Shown: piece after piece, positions 19,252 to 26,950 of the stretch
How the letters are laid out: every line of letters starts with the position of its first letter
Position numbering within the stretch: the stretch's first letter is position 1
Assembly: GCA_030065055.1 (NCBI GenBank)
Contig: JASJDS010000007.1
Location: 1 to 51,202 of the forward strand
Direction of reading: 5' to 3'
Length of the DNA: 51,202 bases
From: Calothrix sp. MO_192.B10
GTDB lineage: Bacteria; Cyanobacteriota; Cyanobacteriia; Cyanobacteriales; Nostocaceae
Notes under the pieces: model-generated
Seen by the model: only the letters and a program-made list of their open reading frames with translations
Databases searched by the model: none
What the model was told of the DNA's origin: nothing
Position numbers and translations under genes: made by a program

Positions 19252-19791
19252 ATGAGACGAAAGCCTCCTAGCAGAACCACCAGTCCCTATAAATCTTCTA
19301 ATTCCCTGTCAAATGCATTTAATTTGACTACCATCGCCATTTTAGCCGGGGTATTTATTTTAGGTGTGGGGATTGGTATTGCTTTTAGCTCCAACACCAC
19401 TTTTTCCCCATCAAATGTGGCTTCCCGCGAATATATTGATACTAAAGCACCCAATCCTGAGATTTGCGTACAATATGGAGCGAGTGCAGTGGTTATGGAT
19501 ACGAGAGTATTTCTTACCTTTAACCCATTTAATGTTTATGTTTCTCAATCAAGTATGCGTCCTGGGTGCGTTCTACGTACTAATAACTGGCAGATTTTAG
19601 AAAACAAGAAGTTAGTGACATCAACCCAGGTGAGAGATTGCAAAAATCGTCTCAATACTTTTGGGTTTACAGGCAGTTTGGAGAGTAAGGACGTGAATAT
19701 TAGTTGTATTTATCAAAATGATGCTGCTAAAAACCTATTTAGTACTCCTGAAGGTGCAGTGGCTCCACCAATAGAAACAGAAAGATTTTAA
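19252..19791 (+). CDS. DUF3172-family membrane-anchored protein
   Basis: The 179-residue product has a cytoplasmic serine/threonine-rich N-terminus and one membrane helix at about 27-48 (LTTIAILAGVFILGVGIGIA). A conserved extracytoplasmic domain follows, including NPEICVQYGASAVVMDTRVF, NPFNVYVSQ and the PGCVLRTNNW segment. This pattern is the cyanobacterial DUF3172 family, found widely and without known function. Four cysteines (ICVQ, PGCV, RDCK, ISCI) may pair. Convergent with the AMIN-domain gene. Confidence 0.8.
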   Translation: MRRKPPSRTTSPYKSSNSLSNAFNLTTIAILAGVFILGVGIGIAFSSNTTFSPSNVASREYIDTKAPNPEICVQYGASAVVMDTRVFLTFNPFNVYVSQSSMRPGCVLRTNNWQILENKKLVTSTQVRDCKNRLNTFGFTGSLESKDVNISCIYQNDAAKNLFSTPEGAVAPPIETERF

Positions 19792-19800
19792 GCAGAAATA

Positions 19801-19847
19801 AAGAGTTTTGAAGGTTTATTTGTAAGTCTGACAATTTCAAAACTCTT
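19801..19847. terminator. Bidirectional hairpin between DUF3172 and AMIN genes
   Basis: AAGAGTTTTGAA (19801-19812) pairs perfectly with TTCAAAACTCTT (19836-19847), a 12-bp stem with a 23-base loop. It stands 10 bp past the DUF3172 stop and 42 bp before the stop of the converging gene. Confidence 0.65.
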
Positions 19848-19888
19848 CTACTTCTAATTAATTAGTTTTTCTTGATATTTACGAGTAT

Positions 19889-20740
19889 TTACTGAGCCAT
19901 TTGGGGTATGGGTTGACCGTAAGGAACTACCCGAGGACCGGGATTATTCTGTTGGTAATTAGGCAGGTTAGGTACGGGAAAATTAGATTGTGGTACAGGT
20001 GCAATTTTTGTCGCAAAACCTGATTGATTGTTAAATGTAGCTGGAGGAAGATTAGAATTAAATGGTTGAGGTTGAGATGAATGATTAATATTTAGAGGTG
20101 GTACGCTCACCTGGGGTCGGATAGGGAAGTTGTTAGTAGTTGGATAGGTGTTAGGAATGGTATTGTTACCCGGTAATTGGGGGAACAAAGGACCTTGTTG
20201 ATTATTATTAAAGTTCCCTGGAATGGTATTGTTGCCCGGTAATTGGGGGAATAAAGGTCCTTGATTATTATTAAAGTTTCCAGATGCTAAATTATTTATA
20301 GGACTTAATACCCAACGATTCTGGTTTTGCCAAGAAAAGGATTGTAGTTGTACTTGATTAGCATCTAGAAATGTTCCGGGTAATAAATCTAGAACAATGC
20401 GAGTATCATCTGCATTGAATTGTGAAATACGGATACTTTTAATCGCACCAGAAAAACTTTGTTGAGTCGTAACATTACCTAATTTCGTATTCGGTAAGTC
20501 TATAACTAGGCGGGGTGGTTGGCGTAAATAAAAATGTTGGGGTTGGGTTACTCCTGAAAGAGTAAATTCCAATTGTGATGTTTCTAGATAAAATCGCCAA
20601 TCATCTAATCTCGCCCTGGGAGATGCTGCCATTAAACCGGAAATGCTAGACAATTGCGTTAGGACTAATGTGCTAGTACAGGCTAAACCAAACAAACTTA
20701 TCCCCAGGAAATAGCCTTTAGTTTTCAGTTCCTGCTTCAT
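19889..20740 (-). CDS. AMIN-domain secreted protein with low-complexity C-terminus
   Basis: The 283-residue product has an N-terminal signal or anchor segment (GYFLGISLFGLACTSTLVLT) and an AMIN domain at about residues 42-150 (RLDDWRFYLETSQLEFTLSG, PPRLVIDLPNTKLG, RISQFNADDTRIVLDL). AMIN domains bind the periplasmic side of the envelope and localise amidases or secretins. No amidase or secretin domain follows. Instead there is a proline/asparagine/glutamine-rich tail with two copies of QGPLFPQLPGNNTIP. It may act in peptidoglycan or polar envelope organisation, but this is inference. Confidence 0.75.
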   Translation of the reverse strand: MKQELKTKGYFLGISLFGLACTSTLVLTQLSSISGLMAASPRARLDDWRFYLETSQLEFTLSGVTQPQHFYLRQPPRLVIDLPNTKLGNVTTQQSFSGAIKSIRISQFNADDTRIVLDLLPGTFLDANQVQLQSFSWQNQNRWVLSPINNLASGNFNNNQGPLFPQLPGNNTIPGNFNNNQQGPLFPQLPGNNTIPNTYPTTNNFPIRPQVSVPPLNINHSSQPQPFNSNLPPATFNNQSGFATKIAPVPQSNFPVPNLPNYQQNNPGPRVVPYGQPIPQMAQ

Positions 20741-21158
20741 GATTATTATCCTTTAACCCCAAGTGTTGTATGTTTAGCAACAGGGTATCTATTTTATCTC
20801 AGTTGGGCAACTTTTCTTTAACGAAGGAAGAAGGAAGAAGGATAATTAGTGATGGGTTTCACCTCATACTACGAGTGTCTCTCTGGTTTCCACGCCTGGA
20901 GCCTGGAAATGCACTTGGAGGAGGTTCCCGGCTCCAACACGAATTTGAGGGGGGAGCCTCAATCGCTGCATTCCTTGCCTCTGGCAAGGAACGAGAAATG
21001 AAGACTACACTCAATACTTAACTTAACAGCGATCGCATCAATAAATCAACTGTCAAGGGAGATTTAGAATTTAGAATTTAGAATGAAGAATTTAGAATTA
21101 TTACCCCAGCGATGAATCGAGGGACTGGTATTCAGTCTATTTTTTGGTCTCGATTTTT

Positions 21159-21296
21159 GGCGTTGCTGATTGAAAATATGAATTTAGCTCACGCAAAGAC
21201 GCATTAGACGCGGAGCGGCTTCCCGAAGGGTAGGCGCAAAGTTACAAAGAAAAATAAAGGTGATTTTGACGTTTCATATCCTGATTCAGCAATGCC
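21159..21296. mobile_element. MITE-like element, family 2, copy B, with 9-bp target duplication
   Basis: The 138-bp element begins GGCGTTGCTGATTGAAAATA and ends with the inverted form (TATCCTGATTCAGCAATGCC). TCGATTTTT flanks it directly on both sides (21150-21158 and 21297-21305), a clean target-site duplication. The interior contains the CTCACGCAAAGACGC repeat and a GCGGAGCGGCTTCCCGAAGG block. No transposase is encoded, so it would need help from a full-length element elsewhere. Confidence 0.85.
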
Positions 21297-21635
21297 TCGA
21301 TTTTTTACTTATTGTGCAGGTGTTTAGTCTCAATATAATTTAAAATTATTGACAAATAGACTACGAGTAAAAACCCATAAAGTTATATAATAACCGTAAG
21401 ACTAAAAAACAGCTTTTACTTCGATAATAAGTTTTTACCTCTCCCAAAATCGACGTTGCTTTTGCAATATTTCCGACAACAGCAGTAAAACAAATGCTAT
21501 TGGTGAACAATTGATTGTTTTGCAGGAAAATAGTTCCACTTTTATTTGTACTGCTACCAGTAAAAGCTCAAAATCATCCATCGCTCTCATCAGTTTTCTT
21601 GCAAGCGCACCACATTACCCTAAAGTATTTTGGTG

Positions 21636-21700
21636 AAGAGGATTAGGAGCAGACAAACCTAATGGGAGCCATTTACTCTGGCTTTGCCAAATGTCCTCTT
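21636..21700 (+). ncRNA. Candidate structured RNA (three-way junction) in the hetI leader
   Basis: AAGAGGA (21636-21642) pairs with TCCTCTT (21694-21700) as a closing stem. Inside are hairpin TTAGG/CCTAA (21643-21647 with 21658-21662, loop AGCAGACAAA) and hairpin AGCCA/TGGCT (21667-21671 with 21679-21683, loop TTTACTC). Three nested perfect stems in 65 bases, 53 bp before the hetI start, suggest a cis-acting RNA. It matches no riboswitch class I can identify. Transcription and function are unproven. Confidence 0.4.
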
Positions 21701-21753
21701 AAATCCGGACACCCAAAATCAAGATTTTAGCTAACTTAAAACTTGCCAATTCC

Positions 21754-22494
21754 ATGACTGTTATTAATCCTATGTGGATACCTGTACCGACAGATTTGAC
21801 ATTATTACCAGATGATGTTCATGTTTGGCGAATTGACCTTGATTTACCAGAATCACGACTGGAAGAGTTACGTCAAACCCTCTGTGATGATGAAATCACC
21901 CGTGCAGATCGATTTTATCAGAAATTACACCGGCATCGTTTTATTGCCGGTAGGGGTATTTTGCGAAGTATATTAGCTAATTATTTGGGTATTGAACCTA
22001 GTCAGGTTCAGTTTGAATATGAACCCCTAGGAAAACCAGTGTTAGCAGAGGCTCATGGTGACAATCGACCCTGTTTTAATTTGTCCCATTCCCAGGGTTT
22101 GGGGTTATGTGCGGTGAGTTGCGATCGCCCTTTGGGTGTAGACTTAGAATATATTCGCCCTATGTCTGATTTATTGTCCCTAGCTAAACAGTTTTTTGCA
22201 CCTTCTGAATATGATTTGATTCAATCTTTACCTCCCCAACAAAAGAAAGAAATTTTCTTTCGTTATTGGACTTGTAAGGAGGCTTATTTAAAAGCAACGG
22301 GTGTAGGTTTGTCTAAGTTACGAGAAATTGAGATTACTCTTAGTCCTAGGGATTCGGCACAGTTAAAGAATATCTCTGATTGGAATTTAGTGGAGATTAA
22401 ACCAGGGGATAATTTTGCTGCTGCTGTGGCAATTAATGGTTTTGGTTGGGAAATTAAATATTGGCAGTATTCACAGTTGATAGTTGATAGTTGA
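21754..22494 (+). CDS. hetI: 4'-phosphopantetheinyl transferase HetI (Sfp type)
   Basis: HetI transfers phosphopantetheine from CoA to a serine of acyl carrier proteins and activates them. The 246-residue protein shows the Sfp-family motifs: RHRFIAGRGILRSILANYLG near residue 58, FEYEPLGKPVL, CFNLSHSQGLGLCAVSC, the magnesium-binding GVDLEY near residue 128, and WTCKEAYLKATGVGL near 172. The obvious substrates here are the ACPs of HglE and HglB encoded opposite. In Anabaena hetI lies next to hetN and hetM/hglB; here hetN is missing. Upstream lies a candidate structured leader; downstream, TTGATAG heptamers begin at the stop codon. Confidence 0.92.
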   Translation: MTVINPMWIPVPTDLTLLPDDVHVWRIDLDLPESRLEELRQTLCDDEITRADRFYQKLHRHRFIAGRGILRSILANYLGIEPSQVQFEYEPLGKPVLAEAHGDNRPCFNLSHSQGLGLCAVSCDRPLGVDLEYIRPMSDLLSLAKQFFAPSEYDLIQSLPPQQKKEIFFRYWTCKEAYLKATGVGLSKLREIEITLSPRDSAQLKNISDWNLVEIKPGDNFAAAVAINGFGWEIKYWQYSQLIVDS

Positions 22495-23074
22495 TAGTTG
22501 ACAGTTGATAGTTGACAGTAGGGTGGGCATTGCTCACCTTACCTTATTGTGGTCAAATCCTCGACTGTTTACTCCTATCCCGTCCAAAGATACGATTAAA
22601 AAACCGCAGAGGCGCAGAGAACGCAGAGGATAGAGAGGGAGAGAAGATAGGTAATCTTACACCATCGAAGGGAGTAATCAGTTGGGTTTATAAACTTGTT
22701 AATCAACAAAAAAAGCTGCATTAAAATAATAAATGCAACTTAATATGTCTTGTCTTTTACCGGAATGGAAATAACTTTAACCTTGTCAATATTGAAATAT
22801 ATCTAGGTTCTCATCCAGGATTAATTGAAAAATAATTAATTATTAATAAAGATTCAATTATCAGAGTGATTTTGTCAAGAAAAGCTTAAATTTTTAGAGC
22901 AAGTTATCATATCATAAATTCATTATCAATGGCTTCAGGTGGTGGTTTATGTCAACAAAACATAAAAACTATCTTTGGTAAAATCTAATCTGGTTTGTAA
23001 TAACACACCGTCACAATATGAAATATTCTTTTGGCATCTACCTTTGTACTTTTTAAGCATCAGGGAGCAAAGTC
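22495..23074. other. Gene-free interval where hetN would be expected
   Basis: The interval begins with TTGATAG/TTGACAG heptamers (about 22474-22518) and a GGGTGGGCATTGCTCACC repeat. 'CCGCAGAGGCGCAGAGAACGC' lies at about 22604-22627, and the remainder is AT-rich. No short-chain dehydrogenase fragment (TGxxxGxG or YxxxK) is readable in any frame, so no remnant of hetN is visible. The open frame 22512-22724 runs through repeats and is not credible. Confidence 0.65.
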
Positions 23075-23422
23075 ATGAAAAGGTTATTATTAGCCACGTT
23101 TTCTGTACCTTTTTTTGCATTATTTTCATACACAGTTCCTGCCTCGGCACAGAATAATTTGCAGAACTGTTACACTATCGTCAATGCTTATCATGCCAAT
23201 CCTCGTGGTATGGCGAGGATTAATGGAACACGTCCATATTATCACTGTTTAAATCTGATAAATCGTCATCTTTATCGTAGACAAAGAAGAATTGATAATA
23301 TGAGGCGATATTCTGGAAGAATGTACAAATATCACAGGCTTAAAGCATGCCGCCAAGGTTGTCTACTAGGTCCAGATAATCAATACAATGCTTGTATTTT
23401 AGGATGCCACTCTTTTCAATAA
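23075..23422 (+). CDS. Small secreted cysteine- and tyrosine-rich protein
   Basis: The 115-residue product has a clear signal peptide (MKRLLLATFSVPFFALFSYT, cleavage after ASA). The mature part is basic and rich in Arg, Tyr, Asn and His, with six cysteines: NCYTI, HCLNL, and two CxxxC pairs, CRQGC and CILGC, near the end. A GGGAG box precedes the ATG. No family is recognised. It occupies the place between hetI and hglB where Anabaena has hetN, and converges on hglB, separated by a long hairpin. A periplasmic or envelope role is plausible from the signal peptide only. Confidence 0.75.
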   Translation: MKRLLLATFSVPFFALFSYTVPASAQNNLQNCYTIVNAYHANPRGMARINGTRPYYHCLNLINRHLYRRQRRIDNMRRYSGRMYKYHRLKACRQGCLLGPDNQYNACILGCHSFQ

Positions 23423-23437
23423 GAACTCTCAATATTC

Positions 23438-23530
23438 GAGAAAGTTGCTAAATGTAAGGATATACATAATTTACGATTTGTATCTTAATTTTGCAAATCC
23501 TAAACAATACTCCTCTTTAGCAACTTTCTC
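23438..23530. terminator. Long inverted repeat between convergent genes
   Basis: GAGAAAGTTGCTAAA (23438-23452) is matched perfectly by TTTAGCAACTTTCTC (23516-23530). The enclosed 63 bases can form further weak stems (for example GATTTG/CAAATC). It stands between the stop of the small secreted protein and the stop of hglB and can serve as a bidirectional terminator; the large loop leaves other roles open. Confidence 0.5.
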
Positions 23531-23578
23531 ATAATAGTTATGCCTTTTACTTTTACCTTATAGAAGCACTAGAAAAAA

Positions 23579-25099
23579 TTAAACTGCACTCAGGAAACCA
23601 TTCTGCATTAAGAATGCAGAATAAGTCATTAACAACTGAGAATCGAGGGGAGGACAAACAATTCCACTACCAGCAAGGGCATTTAATGTCTCTTCACAAC
23701 TAATTTTTGGTCTTCTGGATTGCAGATATAAATCAGGGATGGTAATTTGCTCGTCAGACCATTTTTCGAGGAGGAAAGGACGTAGGGTATACAAAGGATT
23801 GTCAGCGGAGGATAGGTTATTGATTAGTCTAGCTTGCCATTCTTCGTAGGGAACCATTTCCACGGGGAAACCGACAGAACTTACCCAATCTACCAAATGG
23901 CTCAGGGGTTGTGGTTGGGGATGCTGGAGGTGGAAGGCTTTACCAATGGATTCTGACTGTCTGGATAGATAGACAATGGCTTTGCTGACATAATCTACAG
24001 GGGATGCATCCAACATATAGTCTACGTCTGGGAAACACCCCATTTGGATACAGCCTTTGATGACTAGATTAATGAAATCATCGGTGTTGCAAGCACCAGT
24101 TCTACTATCCCCAGATATTAAAGGTGGTCTATGTATAGTAACAGGTATTCCGCGATCGCTCGCTAATTTGACTAATTTTTCTGCTACCCATTTGGTTTGG
24201 GAGTAACCGAGAAATATTCCTTGCCAATGTTGGAACTCGTCGTCTTCTTTGACGATTTTGCCGGCGTAGGCGGATGATTCAAATACGGCGACGCTGGAAA
24301 CGTAATGTACGGGTTTGAGTTTGAATAGGCTTGCCATGCGTAGCACTTCTTGGGTTCCCAGTACGTTGGGTGCTTTGAGTGCGGGGTATGGATAAACATA
24401 GTTGAGCATGGCTGCACTGTGGTAAATGCTGTCAACATTTGCTGCCAACATCTCGAAGCCTTCCGTGCTAATACCTAGTCGCGGTAGGGATAAGTCTCCC
24501 AAAACGGGGATGATTCGCGCGCTCAATTCTTCATCCCACAGTGCGTAGGATTCCAAGTTATGTTGTAATTTTTGCTTGCCAGCATTGGTGTCATCGGCAC
24601 GTACTAAGCAGTAAATATCTGCATTGGTTTGTTGGAGGAGTTCGTGGATAATAAAGGCTCCTAGAAAGCCTGTTCCCCCTGTTAAGAAGATATTATCTAA
24701 TTGTCCTGTAAAGCGGGAAGATGGGGCAGGGGGACGAATGGCAGGATCGAGAACAATTTCTGCATTTAAATCTAGGGTTGCAGGTTTAATGATGTTGAGT
24801 TGATTGGTAACTGTTGTATCTGTAATTTCTCCCCCAAGTTCCGCCGATTCCTCTGCTAATCGTTGGGACAGCATTTCTACATTGGGATAATGCCAGAGGA
24901 GGGTAGGAGATATTTCAAAACCCAGCATTTTCTCGGTTTTTGTCACAATTGACATTGCCTGGGTAGAGTCTAAACCATACTCTTCCAAAGGCTGTTGAAT
25001 ATCGATTTCTGATGCTTCTACTTGCAATGCTGATGCTAAGTTAGAACACAACCAGGCTTGAATTTCCTCTTGGGTATAAGCTTGTTTTGCAGCCATCAT
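23579..25099 (-). CDS. hglB: ACP-thioester reductase, heterocyst glycolipid synthesis (HglB/HetM)
   Basis: HglB (HetM) ends heterocyst glycolipid chain synthesis by NAD(P)H-dependent reductive release. Residues ~8-85 are an acyl carrier domain with the attachment serine in [14 protein letters not shown] (about residue 43). From ~133 a thioester reductase follows: Rossmann motif [21 protein letters not shown], and the catalytic GYSQTKW (YxxxK) near 298. The 506-residue length matches the ACP-TR architecture. It is the last gene of the operon, starting two bases after the hglA stop, so the two are coupled. Whether release gives aldehyde or alcohol is not visible; heterocyst glycolipid chemistry requires an alcohol. 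Confidence 0.9.
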   Translation of the reverse strand: MMAAKQAYTQEEIQAWLCSNLASALQVEASEIDIQQPLEEYGLDSTQAMSIVTKTEKMLGFEISPTLLWHYPNVEMLSQRLAEESAELGGEITDTTVTNQLNIIKPATLDLNAEIVLDPAIRPPAPSSRFTGQLDNIFLTGGTGFLGAFIIHELLQQTNADIYCLVRADDTNAGKQKLQHNLESYALWDEELSARIIPVLGDLSLPRLGISTEGFEMLAANVDSIYHSAAMLNYVYPYPALKAPNVLGTQEVLRMASLFKLKPVHYVSSVAVFESSAYAGKIVKEDDEFQHWQGIFLGYSQTKWVAEKLVKLASDRGIPVTIHRPPLISGDSRTGACNTDDFINLVIKGCIQMGCFPDVDYMLDASPVDYVSKAIVYLSRQSESIGKAFHLQHPQPQPLSHLVDWVSSVGFPVEMVPYEEWQARLINNLSSADNPLYTLRPFLLEKWSDEQITIPDLYLQSRRPKISCEETLNALAGSGIVCPPLDSQLLMTYSAFLMQNGFLSAV

Positions 25100-25101
25100 C
25101 T

Positions 25102-26742
25102 TTACACCTCCAATGTAGAACGAACTGGGTAATAGTGGCTGTAGTCATCGGCAATTTGTAATCCTTGCATTTTTAAACTTTGTATTCGGTATAAAAATGC
25201 GGCTCCTGTCATCATGTGGTTGGCAACATCAACTACATGGCGGTTTTCTGGTACGGCTAGGTAAGAACCCCGCACCCAGTCATTAAAACCACCCATAGCT
25301 GGGCCACACCAAATTTGGTAATCTACTTCCCTGCCTTTCTCTCCAGTATTTGACCACCGGGAGGATAAGCCTAGATACCAACGAAAAATCAATGCCATTT
25401 TCAGCTTGGGATTATTAAGTGCTTTCTCTAGTTTTACGGGATTTCTTTGTGATAAGTATTCTGCTGTTGCCTGCCAAACTTCACTGAGGGGTTTGCGAAA
25501 GATTTGTTTCTCTAACTTCAATCTTTCCCCTTCAGGAATCTCGTCAATGGAATTATAGTTGCGGTAGATTTCATATAACTTCTGAGCGCGGAGAGCAAAC
25601 ATTGTCCCCCGCTTGAGGACTTGCAATTTCACCCCCATTTCAAACATATCCGCCGCCGGTGCCATCATCACATCAGCCATTTCGGCTTGGGCTAATAATT
25701 TCTTGGTATGTTCACTGGCTCCAGATTCTACGCAGGATTGGTTAACCGAACCAGTCACTACGTAAGCCGCACCCATCATAAAGGCAGCCAGGGTAGATTC
25801 CGGGGTGGCAATACCTCCAGCAACTCCCACCCGAATGGGTTGGGTGTAGTTGTATTTGGTTTGGATTTCATCCCTCAAGGCAATCATGGAAGGGAGGAGA
25901 CATACTAAAGGACGATTGTCGGTATGTCCACCGGAATCTGCTTCCACGGTAATATCATCGGCGAGGGGGATTTTGGCGGCTAGGTTGGCTTGTAATTCTG
26001 TAATTAGTCCCTGGGTAACTAAGTCTTTGAGGATTTTCTCCGGTGCTGGTTGCATAAACTTGGTAGCAACCTCTCGCCGAGAAATTTTGCCAATGATTTT
26101 GTGGTTGATTTGGATTTGATTGGCTGGGTTGAGGCTTAGTCCTGCGGCTCGATAGTAAACTATATTGGGGGTAATATCGAGGAAGGCGGAGGCTTCAATG
26201 GTTTTTACCCCATATTTGAGGTATAAGTCCACTGCACCCCGTTCTAGGGCTGGCTCGTTGGGGCTATGGATTAAATTGAATGCGTAGGGTCCCTGGGGTA
26301 ATGCTTGTTGGATGCGGTTAATTGCTGTTTCTAGGCGTTGGGGTGGTAATCCTCCGGCACCAAAGGAGGCGAGGATGTTTTGTTTTCCTAGGGCTATTAC
26401 CATTTCTTCGGAGGCGATGGCACTAGCCATGGCTCCGGTAGTATAAGCGTATTTTACACCATGAAAGGCAAGAAAATTGCGATCGCCCAGTTGTTGGAGG
26501 GAGATGGGGGGGGTGGCAATTAGTAGTTCTATTTGGGGGGTGTTGCCGTTTTCTAGGGGGGAGATGTAACCTTCGTTGGTGACTCCGATTTTGTTGTCTA
26601 CTCTAACTATGTAGCAGGGTTTGTTGAGGGTGAGTAGGGTTTGTTTGATGGCTTGGGGGGTGAAGGCGATGGTTTCTAGGGAGCCTTTCCAGGTTTGATA
26701 GGTGGGATGGGATGAGGGTAGGTTTAGTAAGGCATTTTTCAC
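25102..26742 (-). CDS. hglA: PfaD-like trans-acting enoyl reductase of the hgl synthase
   Basis: This 546-residue protein resembles PfaD, the flavin-dependent enoyl reductase that works in trans in bacterial PUFA synthases. The TIM-barrel core carries [20 protein letters not shown] and [20 protein letters not shown], and the C-terminal region [17 protein letters not shown] is typical. GTG at 26742 is chosen: CAAGGA lies upstream, and the 16 residues that an earlier ATG (26790) would add are translated from the CTCACGCAAAGACGC repeat. It would supply saturated carbons to the chain built by HglE/HglC. The symbol is given by its place in the hglE-D-C-A-B order, not by sequence comparison. Confidence 0.82.
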   Translation of the reverse strand: MKNALLNLPSSHPTYQTWKGSLETIAFTPQAIKQTLLTLNKPCYIVRVDNKIGVTNEGYISPLENGNTPQIELLIATPPISLQQLGDRNFLAFHGVKYAYTTGAMASAIASEEMVIALGKQNILASFGAGGLPPQRLETAINRIQQALPQGPYAFNLIHSPNEPALERGAVDLYLKYGVKTIEASAFLDITPNIVYYRAAGLSLNPANQIQINHKIIGKISRREVATKFMQPAPEKILKDLVTQGLITELQANLAAKIPLADDITVEADSGGHTDNRPLVCLLPSMIALRDEIQTKYNYTQPIRVGVAGGIATPESTLAAFMMGAAYVVTGSVNQSCVESGASEHTKKLLAQAEMADVMMAPAADMFEMGVKLQVLKRGTMFALRAQKLYEIYRNYNSIDEIPEGERLKLEKQIFRKPLSEVWQATAEYLSQRNPVKLEKALNNPKLKMALIFRWYLGLSSRWSNTGEKGREVDYQIWCGPAMGGFNDWVRGSYLAVPENRHVVDVANHMMTGAAFLYRIQSLKMQGLQIADDYSHYYPVRSTLEV

Positions 26743-26950
26743 GGTGGGGTTCCTTGTGGGTTGGTTTTTATGTCTCACGCAAAGACGCAAAGGCGCAAAG
26801 AAGAGGAGGGAAGGAGGGAAGGAGGGAAGGAGTGATGAAGGATAATCCAGTGGATTATGGGTTTTTATGTCTCACGCAGAGGCGCAGAGGCGCAGAGAAG
26901 AGGAGTGAAGGAGGGAAGGAGAATAATCCAGTCTTCTTTCTTTTGACTTT
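26743..26950. repeat. Repeat cluster in the hglC-hglA spacer
   Basis: Two copies of the CTCACGCA(A/G)AG(A/G)CGC repeat (about 26774-26803 and 26872-26902) alternate with GAAGGAG heptamers (26808-26836 and 26903-26920) in the spacer between two operon genes. Plus-strand frames reading KDAKAQRRGGKE and QRRRGAEK are translations of this repeat, not genes. Confidence 0.8.

Larger units (their letters stand above)
20741..21753. other. Gene-free interval upstream of hetI
   Basis: The interval between the AMIN gene and hetI holds GAAGGAA repeats near 20824, a GGAGCCTGG/GGTTCCCGGCTCC repeat at about 20895-20945, TTTAGAA heptamers at 21063-21099 and the family-2 MITE at 21159-21296. AT-rich DNA follows, then a structured RNA candidate at 21636-21700. 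The open frame 20770-21021 runs through repeats and lacks a convincing ribosome-binding site. Confidence 0.65.

Noticed and set aside
20770-21021. Plus-strand open frame of 83 codons
   Set aside because: It runs through repeat blocks, has no ribosome-binding site and no recognisable protein features.
22512-22724. Open frame after hetI as a possible hetN remnant
   Set aside because: It consists of heptamers and the CGCAGAGGCGCAGAG repeat; no SDR motif is present.
26743-26790. Longer start for hglA at 26790
   Set aside because: The extra 16 residues derive from the CTCACGCAAAGACGC repeat, and the GTG at 26742 has its own CAAGGA box.
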